A DNA stretch of 64,000 nt from an uncultured Desulfobacter sp. (lineage in GTDB: Bacteria; Desulfobacterota; Desulfobacteria; Desulfobacterales; Desulfobacteraceae): NCBI RefSeq assembly GCF_963666675.1, contig NZ_OY762929.1:1302001-1366000 (forward strand), written 5' to 3'. The position numbers and the translations under genes are program-made. Under the pieces are notes generated by a model. It made no database searches, had not been told where the DNA came from, and was given only the letters and a program-made list of their open reading frames with translations. Position 1 is the first letter of the stretch; each line of letters opens with the position of its first letter. Shown here piece by piece: positions 9,358 through 19,198 of this stretch.

Positions 9358-10172
9358 TGCAGCATTTCAAACGGTGGCTTACGGCATTCATTCTCACCCC
9401 TCTTGTGCTTTGGGCCATTCTCAAAGGATCTCTACTGTTGTTTGGGTCCCTGGTATCCGTGGTTTCAATTTTTGCGATCCATGAATATTTTGATATCATC
9501 TGTGCCAATGATACCGAACCTGTTCCTCTAACGACTCGCCTGATCTCCTATGGGGCTTGCGGGGCATTGGTCATTGGGGCATGCCTTGGGTCCTGGCCGA
9601 TTCTGTTTTTCATCCTTGCCTTGGATATGCTGGCCCTTTGCGTATTTGTTCTGGCGCGTTTTTCCAGTTTGCCCCATATCTTTGATCTGGTGTCCCGGCA
9701 GATGCTCGGTGTCGTCTATATCCCTTTATCCCTGGCTCTTTTAGTTTTTATCCGGAATTCGGACGCAGGCGCTTTGTGGGTGATCTGGCTGCTCATTGTC
9801 TGTTTTGCCAATGATACAGGCGCCTTGTATGTAGGTACGTTCAAGGGTGAACGTAAGCTTTCCCCGAACATCAGTCCCAATAAAACCATAGAAGGGGCTG
9901 TGGGGGGACTGGCGGTCTCGGTAACGGCCGGAGTTGTGTTCAACCTGATTTTTTTTCAGGATGCGGGGCTTGCCTTTCGTAGTATTCCCTGCGCTTTGTG
10001 TATTGCCGTTGCCGGTCAGATCGGCGACTTGTTTGAGTCTGCCATGAAACGGGTAGGGCAGATCAAAGATTCTGGAAAAATCCTGCCGGGTCACGGCGGT
10101 ATGCTGGATCGCATTGACGGGTTGCTTCTGGCCATCCCGGTATTTTATTTTTTTACGGTGTTTGTGCTGTGA
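9354..10172 (+). CDS. cdsA: Phosphatidate cytidylyltransferase
   Basis: CdsA makes CDP-diacylglycerol, the branch point to all membrane phospholipids. The 272-residue protein has about seven hydrophobic segments. The C-terminal signature is present as SAMKRVGQIKDS followed by PGHGGMLDRID (about 235-260). It overlaps uppS by four bases at its start, and dxr overlaps its end, which indicates translational coupling through this lipid/isoprenoid operon. Confidence 0.95.
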   Translation: MMQHFKRWLTAFILTPLVLWAILKGSLLLFGSLVSVVSIFAIHEYFDIICANDTEPVPLTTRLISYGACGALVIGACLGSWPILFFILALDMLALCVFVLARFSSLPHIFDLVSRQMLGVVYIPLSLALLVFIRNSDAGALWVIWLLIVCFANDTGALYVGTFKGERKLSPNISPNKTIEGAVGGLAVSVTAGVVFNLIFFQDAGLAFRSIPCALCIAVAGQIGDLFESAMKRVGQIKDSGKILPGHGGMLDRIDGLLLAIPVFYFFTVFVL

Positions 10173-11329
10173 AGTCTTTAACAATACTGGGTGCCACAGG
10201 TTCCATAGGTAGATCCGCCCTTAAGGTGGTTGCCATGCATCCGGACAAATTCACCATTAAATGTTTAACCTGTGCCACCAATATTGATCTTCTGGCCATC
10301 CAAATAGAACAGTTCAAGCCGGCTATGGTCGCCGTGCTCGACGAAAGGTCGGCAGACCGTCTTGCAAAGAAACTGTCAGGTAAGCCTTGCCCTGAAATTT
10401 TATGGGGGGCGTCCGGTTTTATTGCCGCAGCGCAATGGGTTGGTTCAGATATGGTGCTGGCCGCTATGGTGGGGGCTGCAGGCCTTGCCCCGGCCCTTGC
10501 CGCCATTGATGCCGGTAAGCAACTGGCCCTTGCCAACAAGGAAACCCTGGTGATGGCCGGAGAGATTGTTATGGCACGGGCGCGCGAAAAAGGGGTGGAT
10601 ATCCTGCCCGTGGATTCCGAGCACTGCGCCATTTTTCAATGCCTTCAGGGGAATCGGAAATGCGATCTTAAAAAAATTTTTCTCACGGCCTCAGGCGGTC
10701 CGTTCAGGGATTTGCCCCACGAACAATTCAAACAGATTACACCGGCCCAGGCCCTGGATCACCCCACCTGGAATATGGGCGCTAAAATAACCATTGATTC
10801 GGCGACCCTGATGAACAAGGCCTTGGAGGTTATTGAAGCGGTTCGGCTGTTTGATGTCGGTGTTGACAAAATTCAGGTGTTAATTCATCCCCAGAGTATT
10901 GTACACTCCATGGTGGGGTTCCAAGACGGTGGTGTTATGGCACAGCTTGGTGAACCGGATATGATGCATGCCATTGCCTATGCCTTCTCCTATCCAAACC
11001 GCATGGATTTAAATTTGAAATTCCCTGATTTTGCCGGTATGAATGGATTAACCTTTGACGCCCCTGATGTAGAACGATTTCCATCCCTTAATTTTGCCTA
11101 CGAAGCCTGTCGCAGGGGCGGGACGTTGCCGGCTGTTATGAATGCGGCCAATGAAGTCGCCGTGGACGCTTTTCTTAAAGAACGTATCGGCTTTCCTTAT
11201 ATTTTCAGACTAGTCGATGAGGTCATGGGTGCCCATACCTGCATTGACAATCCCGAGCTTTCAGGTATTATTGAGGCTGATCGCTGGGGCAGGGAAAAGG
11301 CACACGCCCTGATTCAAAGTCTTGTGTAA
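10169..11329 (+). CDS. dxr: 1-deoxy-D-xylulose 5-phosphate reductoisomerase
   Basis: DXR converts DXP to MEP using NADPH, the first committed step of the non-mevalonate isoprenoid pathway. The NADPH loop GATGSIGRSAL is at the N-terminus. The metal/substrate motif VDSEHCAIFQ is near residue 150, and IHPQSIVHSMV is near residue 245. The protein has 386 residues, full length. The start is a GTG that overlaps the cdsA stop. Its product pathway feeds uppS in the same operon. Confidence 0.96.
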   Translation: MKSLTILGATGSIGRSALKVVAMHPDKFTIKCLTCATNIDLLAIQIEQFKPAMVAVLDERSADRLAKKLSGKPCPEILWGASGFIAAAQWVGSDMVLAAMVGAAGLAPALAAIDAGKQLALANKETLVMAGEIVMARAREKGVDILPVDSEHCAIFQCLQGNRKCDLKKIFLTASGGPFRDLPHEQFKQITPAQALDHPTWNMGAKITIDSATLMNKALEVIEAVRLFDVGVDKIQVLIHPQSIVHSMVGFQDGGVMAQLGEPDMMHAIAYAFSYPNRMDLNLKFPDFAGMNGLTFDAPDVERFPSLNFAYEACRRGGTLPAVMNAANEVAVDAFLKERIGFPYIFRLVDEVMGAHTCIDNPELSGIIEADRWGREKAHALIQSLV

Positions 11330-11349
11330 CAAACTTTAGGAAATTCAAT

Positions 11350-12432
11350 ATGGGGTACTCCCTTTTTGCATTTATCATTGTTATCGGTGTATTGGTTTTT
11401 GTCCATGAACTGGGTCATTTCCTCGCCGCCCGGGCCTGTGGCGTGGGGGTTGAGGTGTTTTCCCTGGGGTTTGGGCCTAAAATCGTTAAAATCAAACGGG
11501 GAATGACCGAGTATTGTATATCCGCCATTCCTTTGGGCGGATATGTCAAAATGACCGGAGAGGAGCCCGGTGCGGCCCAGGCCCTGGATGAAGAGAACCG
11601 TCATCTCTCTTTTACCCATAAAACCGTGGGGCAACGGGCGTTGATCGCGGCTGCCGGTCCGGCATTTAATTTTTTTCTGGCCGTCGTGATTTTTTACCTT
11701 CTATATCAAACCAGCGGTGTCTACATGGGACTGCCCCAGGTTGGCCAGGTGGTGGATGATTCTGCGGCCCAGGCGGCAGGTATCGAAAAAGGGGATGTGA
11801 TCAAGGAGATTGATCAGGTTCCCGTTCAATCCTTTGAAGACATTTCCCGGATTGTTTCAAAAAGTGAGGGCAACCCCCTGGACATTCTTGTGGAACGGGA
11901 AGGGGAAGTGCATTCCTATACCATTACCCCCCGGACCCGGGTGGAGAAAAATCTGTTTGGTGAAGACGTGAACCGGTTCGTGATCGGCATTATAGGTACC
12001 GGCGAAACCTTTCACCACCCCTTGAACCCTGTTGAAGCTGCGGTACGTGCCGTATCCGATACCTACGGGATGGTGAAGCTGACAATTCTGTCCGTGGTGA
12101 AAATGTTCACCGGGGCGGTGTCCGCCGATAATCTGGGCGGTCCGATTATGATTGCCAAGATGGCCGGGGATCAGGCCAAGGCTGGATTTGAACATTTTGT
12201 ATGGTTTATCGCACTTATCTCCGTCAACCTTGGCATTATCAATTTGTTTCCCATTCCGGTATTGGATGGGGGACATCTTTTATTTTTATCTATTGAGGCG
12301 GTTAAAGGCAGCCCTGTCAGTACCCGGGTGCGCGAAAAAATGGTTCAGTTCGGGGCAGCTGTGCTGATGACTTTAATGATTTTTGTCTTTTATAATGACA
12401 TAGTCAAACTATTCAACGGTGGATTACAATGA
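11350..12432 (+). CDS. rseP: RIP metalloprotease RseP
   Basis: This site-2 intramembrane zinc protease cleaves anti-sigma factors and leftover signal peptides. The zinc motif HELGH is in the first membrane segment (about residues 19-23). A PDZ domain lies at about 115-200, and the second active-site motif, LDGGH, near residue 310, is in a late membrane segment. The length, 360 residues, matches the family. The stop codon overlaps the start of purL in ATGA. Confidence 0.95.
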   Translation: MGYSLFAFIIVIGVLVFVHELGHFLAARACGVGVEVFSLGFGPKIVKIKRGMTEYCISAIPLGGYVKMTGEEPGAAQALDEENRHLSFTHKTVGQRALIAAAGPAFNFFLAVVIFYLLYQTSGVYMGLPQVGQVVDDSAAQAAGIEKGDVIKEIDQVPVQSFEDISRIVSKSEGNPLDILVEREGEVHSYTITPRTRVEKNLFGEDVNRFVIGIIGTGETFHHPLNPVEAAVRAVSDTYGMVKLTILSVVKMFTGAVSADNLGGPIMIAKMAGDQAKAGFEHFVWFIALISVNLGIINLFPIPVLDGGHLLFLSIEAVKGSPVSTRVREKMVQFGAAVLMTLMIFVFYNDIVKLFNGGLQ

Positions 12433-15431
12433 TTTCCAACATCGAAATCACGTTAAAACAGGATTTAATGGATGCCGAAGGCCAGTCCCTGGTTAAAAAG
12501 GCTGGGGCCTATTTCGGTATTAAAATGGATGATGCCCGCTGCATCAATATCGTAACAATAGAGTCCGATTTGGATCAAACCGAACTGGAAACCATTCGTC
12601 GGGAGGTATTTACCAATCCTGTTACTCAGGAATCCAGCCTTTCGCCCATTGATATCGATTTTCAGTTCTGCATCTGGGTGGGGTTTCGGCCGGGGGTTCG
12701 GGATAATGCCGGGGCCACGGCTGTGGAAGCGGTTAGCGATCTTTTGAAAAAAGATTTTTCGGCCCATGAGAATATTTATACCTCCAAACGGTATTGTCTG
12801 ACCGGTGGGGATTTAACCCGGGAAGATGCTGAAACCATTGCCGCCCAAATTTTGTCAAACGGGATTATTCAACAGTATAAAGTCTTTGGCAAAGAAGAAT
12901 GGGACAAAAAGGTCGGGGCCGATGTCAAACCGGCCAAGGTTATTTTGGATCATACCCCTGGTTTTGACACCATGGACATTGACACCGATGAGATTCTTGC
13001 CCGGATTTCCCATGAGCGCAGCCTCTCCTTGAATCCCAGGGATATCCCGGTTATCCGGGGCTATTTTCTGGAGGAAAAGGTCCTGGCGGACCGGGCAACG
13101 GTGGGGCTGTCAAAGCCCACGGATGTGGAGCTTGAATATATTTCCCAGTCCCGGTCTGACCACTGCTGCCACAACACCTTTAACGGCATATTCAGGTATA
13201 CGGACACGGAGACCGGTGGGACCACTGTAGAAAATTCGTTGTTTAAAACCTATATCAAAGAACCTACTTTGGCCTTGAAAGACACCAAAGAGTGGGTGGT
13301 TTCCGTGTTGTGGGATAATGCCGGTGTGGGGTCCTTTGATGAAGAGAACAATTATGTCATCACCGGCGAAACCCATAATTCACCTTCCAACATGGAGGCG
13401 TACGGCGGTGCCATCACTGGCATTGTGGGGGTCTACCGTGATCCCATGGGCACGGGCCTGGGGTCTAAGCTGTTCATGGGCAGTTTCGGATTCTGCGTGG
13501 GCGATATCAATTATAACGGTCCGTTAAAGCCCCCCCTTCATCCCCGGCGTCTGCTTGACGGGGTGATCGAAGGTGTCAAGGACGGCGGGAATAAAAGCGG
13601 GGTGCCCACAACCTTTGGGCAAACCCTGTTCGATCCCGGCTACATGGGCAAGGCACTGGTCTTTGTCACGGCTTTGGGAATCATGCCCAAAACCGTGAAC
13701 GGCAAACCAAGCCATGAAAAAACCACCGCGCCCGGCGAGTTGATTATTATGAGTGGCGGGCGTGTGGGCAAAGACGGAATCCACGGGGTAACCGCTTCTT
13801 CCAAGAGTTTTTCCGAGAACACACCGGCCGGCCACGTACAGATCGGCGACCCCTATACCCAGAAAAAAATGCATGATTTTCTGCTGGTATGTCGTGATGA
13901 GGGACTGATTACCTTCATTACAGACAATGGCGGCGGCGGGTTATCCTCTTCGGTGGGTGAATCGGCCATGCTCTCCAACGGGTGCGAGGTGTGGCTGGAT
14001 AAGGTGCCCTTGAAATATGAAGGCCTGGACATGTGGGAAATCTGGATCTCAGAATCCCAGGAGCGCATGACCATTGCCATCAAACCTGAAAATCTCGACC
14101 GGTTTATGGCCTTGTCTGACCTTCACGAGGTGGAATCCACGGTCATCGGTGAATATACGGATTCGGGTAAACTGCATATCAAATATAAAGACCAGACCTG
14201 CGCGTATGTGGACATGGATCTTCTGGACAAAGGGTTCCCGGCCTGGGAATTTGACGCGGTCTGGACACCTCCTGCCGGGCGCGGACTGACCGAGCCCGTG
14301 ATATCCACGCCGACAGATTTAAATGGCGTGCTCGAACAGATGCTGGCCCGCCCCAACGTCTGCAGTAAAGAGTGGATCATTCGCCAGTACGACCACGAAG
14401 TCCAGGGTGGCTCCGTGATCAAGCCCCTGGTGGGTGTCAACCGGAATATCCCCACGGATGCGTCGGTGACCCGGCCAGTGCTGACCAGTGAACGAGGGCT
14501 TGCCTTTTCCCAGAGTATTTTGCCCTGGTACTCAAAAATTGATGCGTATCATATGATGGCCTGCACCATTGACGAGGCGGTCCGCCGGCTCATTGCCGTG
14601 GGCGGTTCCTTAGATCACATCGGTGGTGTGGACAATTTCTGCTGGCCGGATATCGGCTATGATACCGTTTCAAATCCGGACGGAAAATTTAAAGCCGCCC
14701 AGCTTGTCCGGGCCTGCCGGGCGCTTAAAGATGCCTGCGAGGCCTATGGGATTCCATTGCTCTCGGGCAAGGACTCCATGTATGTGGACGGCCATCTTGA
14801 AGGGGCGTTTGGTGAGCGAATCAAAGTCTCCGCCCTGGAAACGGTTCAGTTCTCTGCTGTCTCCCTGGTCTCCGATGTCAGGCAGTGTGTGACCCTGGAG
14901 CCTAAAACTGCGGGCGATCTTGTTTATGTGGTGGGCAACACCGGGGATGAACTGGGCGCATCCGAGTATTACGAAATGTACGACAAAGTAGGGCTGAATG
15001 TCCCCCAGGTTAACTTTTCAAAACTTAAAACCTTGTACAAGGCCTTGGAAAAAGCCATTGGCACGGACCTGGTCTCTTCCTGCCATGCCGTCGGCCGCGG
15101 CGGCCTGGGCATCCATTTGAGCCTTGTGGCAATGGCCGGCGGGCTGGGCCTTGACATTGATCTGGCCGGATTGCCCTTAACCGATGATCTGCCGCTTTCA
15201 AGCGATAAAGCCTTATTTTCCGAGTCTGCCGGGCGATTCATCGTCACTGTGGGACCGGATCAAAAACAAACCTTTGAAAAATTGTGCAAGGGGCTGCCCT
15301 GTGTCTGTCTGGGTAAGGTAACAGACCGTCATGACCGGCTCAGAATTTCGGCAGACGGTCATCTTGTGATAGATCTGCCGGTGGCGACCCTTGATTCAGC
15401 ATTCAACAAGACCTTTGGAGATAAAATATGA
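12429..15431 (+). CDS. purL: Phosphoribosylformylglycinamidine synthase, synthetase subunit
   Basis: PurL converts FGAR to FGAM in purine synthesis with ammonia from PurQ. The 1000-residue protein starts with a PurS-like region (about 1-170) fused to two ATP-grasp-like PurM/PurL repeats. Visible motifs are SRSDHCCHNTF (about 240), GGRVGKDGIHG (about 440) and LLSGKDSM (about 775). It lacks the C-terminal glutaminase domain of the single-chain enterobacterial enzyme; that activity is the next gene, purQ, which overlaps by four bases. Confidence 0.94.
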   Translation: MISNIEITLKQDLMDAEGQSLVKKAGAYFGIKMDDARCINIVTIESDLDQTELETIRREVFTNPVTQESSLSPIDIDFQFCIWVGFRPGVRDNAGATAVEAVSDLLKKDFSAHENIYTSKRYCLTGGDLTREDAETIAAQILSNGIIQQYKVFGKEEWDKKVGADVKPAKVILDHTPGFDTMDIDTDEILARISHERSLSLNPRDIPVIRGYFLEEKVLADRATVGLSKPTDVELEYISQSRSDHCCHNTFNGIFRYTDTETGGTTVENSLFKTYIKEPTLALKDTKEWVVSVLWDNAGVGSFDEENNYVITGETHNSPSNMEAYGGAITGIVGVYRDPMGTGLGSKLFMGSFGFCVGDINYNGPLKPPLHPRRLLDGVIEGVKDGGNKSGVPTTFGQTLFDPGYMGKALVFVTALGIMPKTVNGKPSHEKTTAPGELIIMSGGRVGKDGIHGVTASSKSFSENTPAGHVQIGDPYTQKKMHDFLLVCRDEGLITFITDNGGGGLSSSVGESAMLSNGCEVWLDKVPLKYEGLDMWEIWISESQERMTIAIKPENLDRFMALSDLHEVESTVIGEYTDSGKLHIKYKDQTCAYVDMDLLDKGFPAWEFDAVWTPPAGRGLTEPVISTPTDLNGVLEQMLARPNVCSKEWIIRQYDHEVQGGSVIKPLVGVNRNIPTDASVTRPVLTSERGLAFSQSILPWYSKIDAYHMMACTIDEAVRRLIAVGGSLDHIGGVDNFCWPDIGYDTVSNPDGKFKAAQLVRACRALKDACEAYGIPLLSGKDSMYVDGHLEGAFGERIKVSALETVQFSAVSLVSDVRQCVTLEPKTAGDLVYVVGNTGDELGASEYYEMYDKVGLNVPQVNFSKLKTLYKALEKAIGTDLVSSCHAVGRGGLGIHLSLVAMAGGLGLDIDLAGLPLTDDLPLSSDKALFSESAGRFIVTVGPDQKQTFEKLCKGLPCVCLGKVTDRHDRLRISADGHLVIDLPVATLDSAFNKTFGDKI

Positions 15432-16255
15432 GCGGCGCAAGCGCTGTAAAGGCGCTGATACTGACGGGATTTGGCCTGAACTGTGATAACGAAACCGCCT
15501 TTGCCTTTGAGCAGGCTGGCGCCGTTGCCCACAGGGTGCATATTAATACATTGATCCGTGGTGATGTCCGGTTGGCTGATTTCCAGATTCTTGCATTCGG
15601 CGGCGGTTTTTCCTGGGGAGACGACCACGGGGCCGGGGTGATCCAGGCCCTGAAGCTGAAAAACAATATCGGTAAGGATTTATTGGATTTCGTGGCTGCC
15701 GGCAAGTTGGTGATCGGTATCTGTAACGGGTTCCAGGCGCTCGTGAACCTTGGCCTTTTGCCCGGTCTGGACCAGGATTATACCCGCAGGTCTGTTGCCA
15801 TTACCTATAATGACTGCGGCAATTTCAGGGATCAATGGGTCCGGCTTGTGCCCGATGCCGACAGTCCCTGTGTCTTCACAAAGGGATTGGGCGTATCTGA
15901 CTATCCCATACGCCATGGTGAAGGGAAGTTTGTTGCCGACACCGATGTAATAGCGCGTCTTGTTGCCAACCGCCAGGTGGTGTTCCGGTATGCAGATGCC
16001 GACGGTGCCCCTGCAAATGGTGCGTTTCCGGCCAATCCAAATGGCGCCGTGGATGATATTGCCGGGATCTGCGACCCAAGCGGCCGGATATTCGGTTTAA
16101 TGCCCCATCCCGAAGCCTACAACCATTTTGGCAACCATCCGGACTGGCCCAGGCAGAAAGCTGAAGCCAGGCGCCAGGGAAAATCCATTGAAGAGACCAT
16201 CACCACCGGAATCAAGCTGTTTGAAAACGGTGTGAAGTATATCCAGGGCCTGTAA
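15428..16255 (+). CDS. purQ: Phosphoribosylformylglycinamidine synthase, glutaminase subunit
   Basis: PurQ hydrolyses glutamine and passes ammonia to PurL. The nucleophile cysteine is in GICNGFQ near residue 100, and the His-Glu pair is in MPHPEAY near residue 225. At 275 residues it is a little longer than the 225-residue Bacillus type. Its start overlaps the purL stop, so the two subunits are translationally coupled. Confidence 0.95.
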   Translation: MSGASAVKALILTGFGLNCDNETAFAFEQAGAVAHRVHINTLIRGDVRLADFQILAFGGGFSWGDDHGAGVIQALKLKNNIGKDLLDFVAAGKLVIGICNGFQALVNLGLLPGLDQDYTRRSVAITYNDCGNFRDQWVRLVPDADSPCVFTKGLGVSDYPIRHGEGKFVADTDVIARLVANRQVVFRYADADGAPANGAFPANPNGAVDDIAGICDPSGRIFGLMPHPEAYNHFGNHPDWPRQKAEARRQGKSIEETITTGIKLFENGVKYIQGL

Positions 16256-16291
16256 GGCTTTTGACCGCACGGTTGAGTTGACATTTTTATC

Positions 16292-16987
16292 ATGCTGGGA
16301 ACCATTGTAAACACCCTTGCCATCTTGGCGGGTACAACCGTTGGCATGCTGTTTCGCAACGGTATTCCTGAAAAGTACAATATCACGGTGCTCCAGGCCA
16401 TTGCCCTGTCCGTTATTCTTATCGGGCTGAAAAGTGCTTTGGCCTGCCCGGATATTTTGGTGATCATTATCAGCCTTGCCGTTGGTGCTATTATTGGTGA
16501 ATTTTTAGCCATTGAGGCGCACCTTAAAGCCCTTGGGGATTTTTTGGAGACAAGGTTTGCGGCCCCGGATGCCCCAAGACCTTCCATATCAACAGCCTTT
16601 GTTACAGCCTCCCTTTTATTCTGCGTGGGGTCCATGGCCATTGTGGGATCCCTTGAAAGCGGCCTTTCCGGTAATCATGATACCTTGTTTGCCAAATCTT
16701 TTTTGGACGGTGTGACATCCATCATCCTGACTGCATCTTTAGGGATCGGCGTTGGGCTTTCCGCCGTGGCTGTCCTGGTGTATCAGGGGGCAATAACCCT
16801 TGCTGCGGGATTTATAAAACCCTATCTGGTGCCAGCGGTGGTCAGCCAGATGTCCGGGGCGGGCGGTCTGCTCATCGCAGCCATTGGCTTGAACATGCTC
16901 CGGGAAAAAAAGATTGCCGTGGGTAACATGCTGCCGGCCATATTCCTGCCTTTGATATACTACTTTGCTGTAACTCTATTCAATTAA
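16292..16987 (+). CDS. DUF554 family membrane protein
   Basis: This 231-residue protein has about seven hydrophobic segments and the recurring DUF554 (YdfK/YqgA) features: MLGTIVNTLAILAG at the N-terminus and GSMAIVGSLESG near residue 115. The family is an uncharacterised inner-membrane protein, sometimes proposed to be a transporter. It lies between purQ and nth with short gaps and probably shares their transcript. No function can be assigned. Confidence 0.85.
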   Translation: MLGTIVNTLAILAGTTVGMLFRNGIPEKYNITVLQAIALSVILIGLKSALACPDILVIIISLAVGAIIGEFLAIEAHLKALGDFLETRFAAPDAPRPSISTAFVTASLLFCVGSMAIVGSLESGLSGNHDTLFAKSFLDGVTSIILTASLGIGVGLSAVAVLVYQGAITLAAGFIKPYLVPAVVSQMSGAGGLLIAAIGLNMLREKKIAVGNMLPAIFLPLIYYFAVTLFN

Positions 16988-16991
16988 TACC

Positions 16992-17657
16992 ATGGCCATT
17001 GATATTGCATTTTTTCTTGGGACGTTAAGGACGGAGGTTGAGGACTACCAGGTGCCGGTGGTGGATTTGATTGCTGTCCAGAGCAAGTCTGCCTTTAAGG
17101 TTCTTGTGGCCACCATACTGTCTGCAAGAACCAAAGATGAAGTGACTGCGGTTGCCGCCCAGCGGCTTCTGGAACAGGCCCCTGATCCTGAATCATTGCG
17201 TGTCCTTTCCACCGCCAGGATACAGGAACTGATTTTTCCGGTTGGGTTTTACAAATCCAAAGCCCAATATTTATCAAAACTGCCCCAGGCCCTGGACGCT
17301 TTTCAGGGTCAGGTCCCCGATGAAATTGACGATTTGGTGACACTTCCCGGGGTAGGGCGTAAGACTGCCAACCTGGTCAGGGCCGTGGCCTTTGACAAAG
17401 ATGCCATCTGTGTGGACACCCATGTACATCGAATCATGAATATCTGGGGGTATGTGAGAACCAAAACCCCCCTTGATACGGAAAAAGCATTAAGAAAAAA
17501 ATTGCCGAAGAAATTCTGGAAAGAGGTAAATCGAATTCTGGTGACCTTTGGACAGGGCACCTGTCGACCGGTCGGTCCCCATTGTTACCGCTGTGTGCTT
17601 GAAACATATTGTCCTAAAAAAGGGGTGAAGCCGGCAAAACCGCCAACGGTCAAATAA
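16992..17657 (+). CDS. nth: Endonuclease III, DNA glycosylase/AP lyase
   Basis: Nth removes oxidised pyrimidines and nicks the abasic site. The helix-hairpin-helix LPGVGRKTANLV carries the catalytic lysine (about residue 120), and the catalytic aspartate lies in VDTHVHRI. Four cysteines spaced C-X6-C-X2-C-X5-C near the C-terminus form the [4Fe-4S] site. It begins 5 bp after the DUF554 gene and is followed by a strong terminator. Confidence 0.96.
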   Translation: MAIDIAFFLGTLRTEVEDYQVPVVDLIAVQSKSAFKVLVATILSARTKDEVTAVAAQRLLEQAPDPESLRVLSTARIQELIFPVGFYKSKAQYLSKLPQALDAFQGQVPDEIDDLVTLPGVGRKTANLVRAVAFDKDAICVDTHVHRIMNIWGYVRTKTPLDTEKALRKKLPKKFWKEVNRILVTFGQGTCRPVGPHCYRCVLETYCPKKGVKPAKPPTVK

Positions 17658-17660
17658 AAT

Positions 17661-17690
17661 GCCCCGGACAGGGATGAACCTGTCCGGGGC
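17661..17690. terminator. Hairpin terminator after nth
   Basis: A 12-bp GC-rich perfect stem (GCCCCGGACAGG with its complement) lies three bases after the nth stop. The T-rich tail is weak (GTTGGTATTT), but the position and strength suit a transcription stop. It may also serve the small leftward gene at 17,748. Confidence 0.7.
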
Positions 17691-17747
17691 GTTGGTATTT
17701 ATCTGGGGTAAGCTTAAGTGTTTATACACCAGGTCGAACCATGTCCG

Positions 17748-17987
17748 CTATACGACTTGTTCTTTCATGGTTATATCGTGGCGGCGTTCCTGGACCGTTC
17801 TGTTTCCAAGTCGTCTATCCCGGTCCGCAGAGTGGGGTAAGGTACAGACTTTTTTAAGCTTTTCAGCGTTATCCTCAAAACCGGGTCCCATCGTATCGGA
17901 AAATTTTTCGATGCAACTATTATATTGTCTGCGCAGTTTTCTTTTAACTTTAAATTCCTGGTGCCGTCTGACTGCCCTGTCTCTCAT
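17748..17987 (-). CDS. Small basic hypothetical protein
   Basis: This 79-residue ORF is not recognised. It is rich in Arg and Lys (MRDRAVRRHQEFKVKRKLRR at the start) and has single cysteines at about 24 and 47. An AAAGGA site seven bases before the ATG supports real translation. No membrane segment or signal peptide is visible. It stands alone between nth and the proline dehydrogenase gene. Confidence 0.5.
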   Translation of the reverse strand: MRDRAVRRHQEFKVKRKLRRQYNSCIEKFSDTMGPGFEDNAEKLKKVCTLPHSADRDRRLGNRTVQERRHDITMKEQVV

Positions 17988-18031
17988 ATCAGAATCCTTT
18001 CATATAATAGTTAAGGTGTTACGTTAACCTC

Positions 18032-18067
18032 AACGCCGCCTTTTTTAGTTTCAGTAAAAGCGGCGTT
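18032..18067. terminator. Hairpin between proline dehydrogenase and the small ORF
   Basis: AACGCCGC pairs with GCGGCGTT around a 20-base AT-rich loop. It lies about 115 bp past the end of the leftward proline dehydrogenase gene and is the only structured element seen in the 17,988-18,182 gap. Confidence 0.4.
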
Positions 18068-18182
18068 CATGGAAAAGAATGTAAACAGTCTTTTTTTGTT
18101 GGCAAGGGTGGAATCTAAAAAAGTTAGATCCGGAAAACAAAATTTATAGCAAGCCGATTTGACCCAGGCAGCGCGTGCATTG

Positions 18183-19094
18183 TTAGCCCTTAACCACCAA
18201 TGCTTTCAGAATATGTTTGACCATGCCCGGATTCTCTTTAAGGCGGCGGGTGGAGTAGCCAAACCACTGCTCTCCAAAGGGGACATAAACTCGCATTCTG
18301 TGACCATTTTGCACAAGTTCCCGGCGTTTTTTCGGGGTTACGCCGTAGAGCATCTGAAACTCATAATTCTCTTTTGGGACCTGGTACTTGTCAATGAGCT
18401 CAAGCGCGCCCTGGATCAGGGGGATGTCATGGGTGGCAATGGCAGCATAGACATTGTTTTGAAACATAAATTCAAGGTCTTCAAGAAAGTGGGCATTAAT
18501 TTCGTGGTAATCTTTATATGCAATGGCCGCCGGTTCCACGTAGATTCCCTTGACCAGTCTGAAGTTCAACGCCGCATCCTCACGACGTAAATCCAGCATG
18601 GCTTCAATGTCCTTATGGGTCCGTTTCAGGTAAGACTGGAGCACCAAGCCGATATTCCGGGGAAATTCCTGTTTAAGCCTGCGGAACATATCAATGGAAT
18701 CGTCTACGCAGGAAGAATCTTCCATATCAATGCGGATAAAATTGCCATGGGATGCCGCCTCAACCGTCAGTTCGCGTATATATTTAAAACAGGTCTCTTT
18801 ATCGATCAAAAGACCGAACATGGTGGGTTTCAGCGAGTAGTTGGCGTCAATGCCTGCCGCTTCAATGGTGCGGATCAGGTCAAGGTAATCATCCCGGTTT
18901 TTTTCTGCCTGGGACATGGTTTTGATAAATTCACCAAGGATGTCCAGGGTCACCATAATATTTTCCTGGTTCAGGGCTTTTGAGGCGTTGATGGCATCCT
19001 GGGTGGTCTCGCCTGCGATATAGCTTTTTGAAAACTGCCAGATTAATTTAGGCGGAAAATAGGGTAGGGTCTGGCTGATTATTTTATGTAACAT
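18183..19094 (-). CDS. Proline dehydrogenase
   Basis: This single-domain, FAD-dependent proline dehydrogenase has 303 residues, like the Bacillus/Thermus monofunctional forms rather than bifunctional PutA. It oxidises proline to pyrroline-5-carboxylate and passes electrons to quinone. The TIM-barrel motifs RLVKGIYVEP (about 195) and YVPFGEQWFGYSTRRLKEN (about 265-283) are clear. An AGGAG precedes the ATG. No P5C dehydrogenase is adjacent. The same strand carries the broken MocR regulator just upstream. Confidence 0.93.
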   Translation of the reverse strand: MLHKIISQTLPYFPPKLIWQFSKSYIAGETTQDAINASKALNQENIMVTLDILGEFIKTMSQAEKNRDDYLDLIRTIEAAGIDANYSLKPTMFGLLIDKETCFKYIRELTVEAASHGNFIRIDMEDSSCVDDSIDMFRRLKQEFPRNIGLVLQSYLKRTHKDIEAMLDLRREDAALNFRLVKGIYVEPAAIAYKDYHEINAHFLEDLEFMFQNNVYAAIATHDIPLIQGALELIDKYQVPKENYEFQMLYGVTPKKRRELVQNGHRMRVYVPFGEQWFGYSTRRLKENPGMVKHILKALVVKG

Positions 19095-19198
19095 CTTGTT
19101 CTCCTGTTATTTTTACTAATGGTTAAACCATTTAACTTTAACTGGACTATGTTATTATTTGGGCCGGTTGTCAAGATTTTCTTTAAACTATGTTCGCT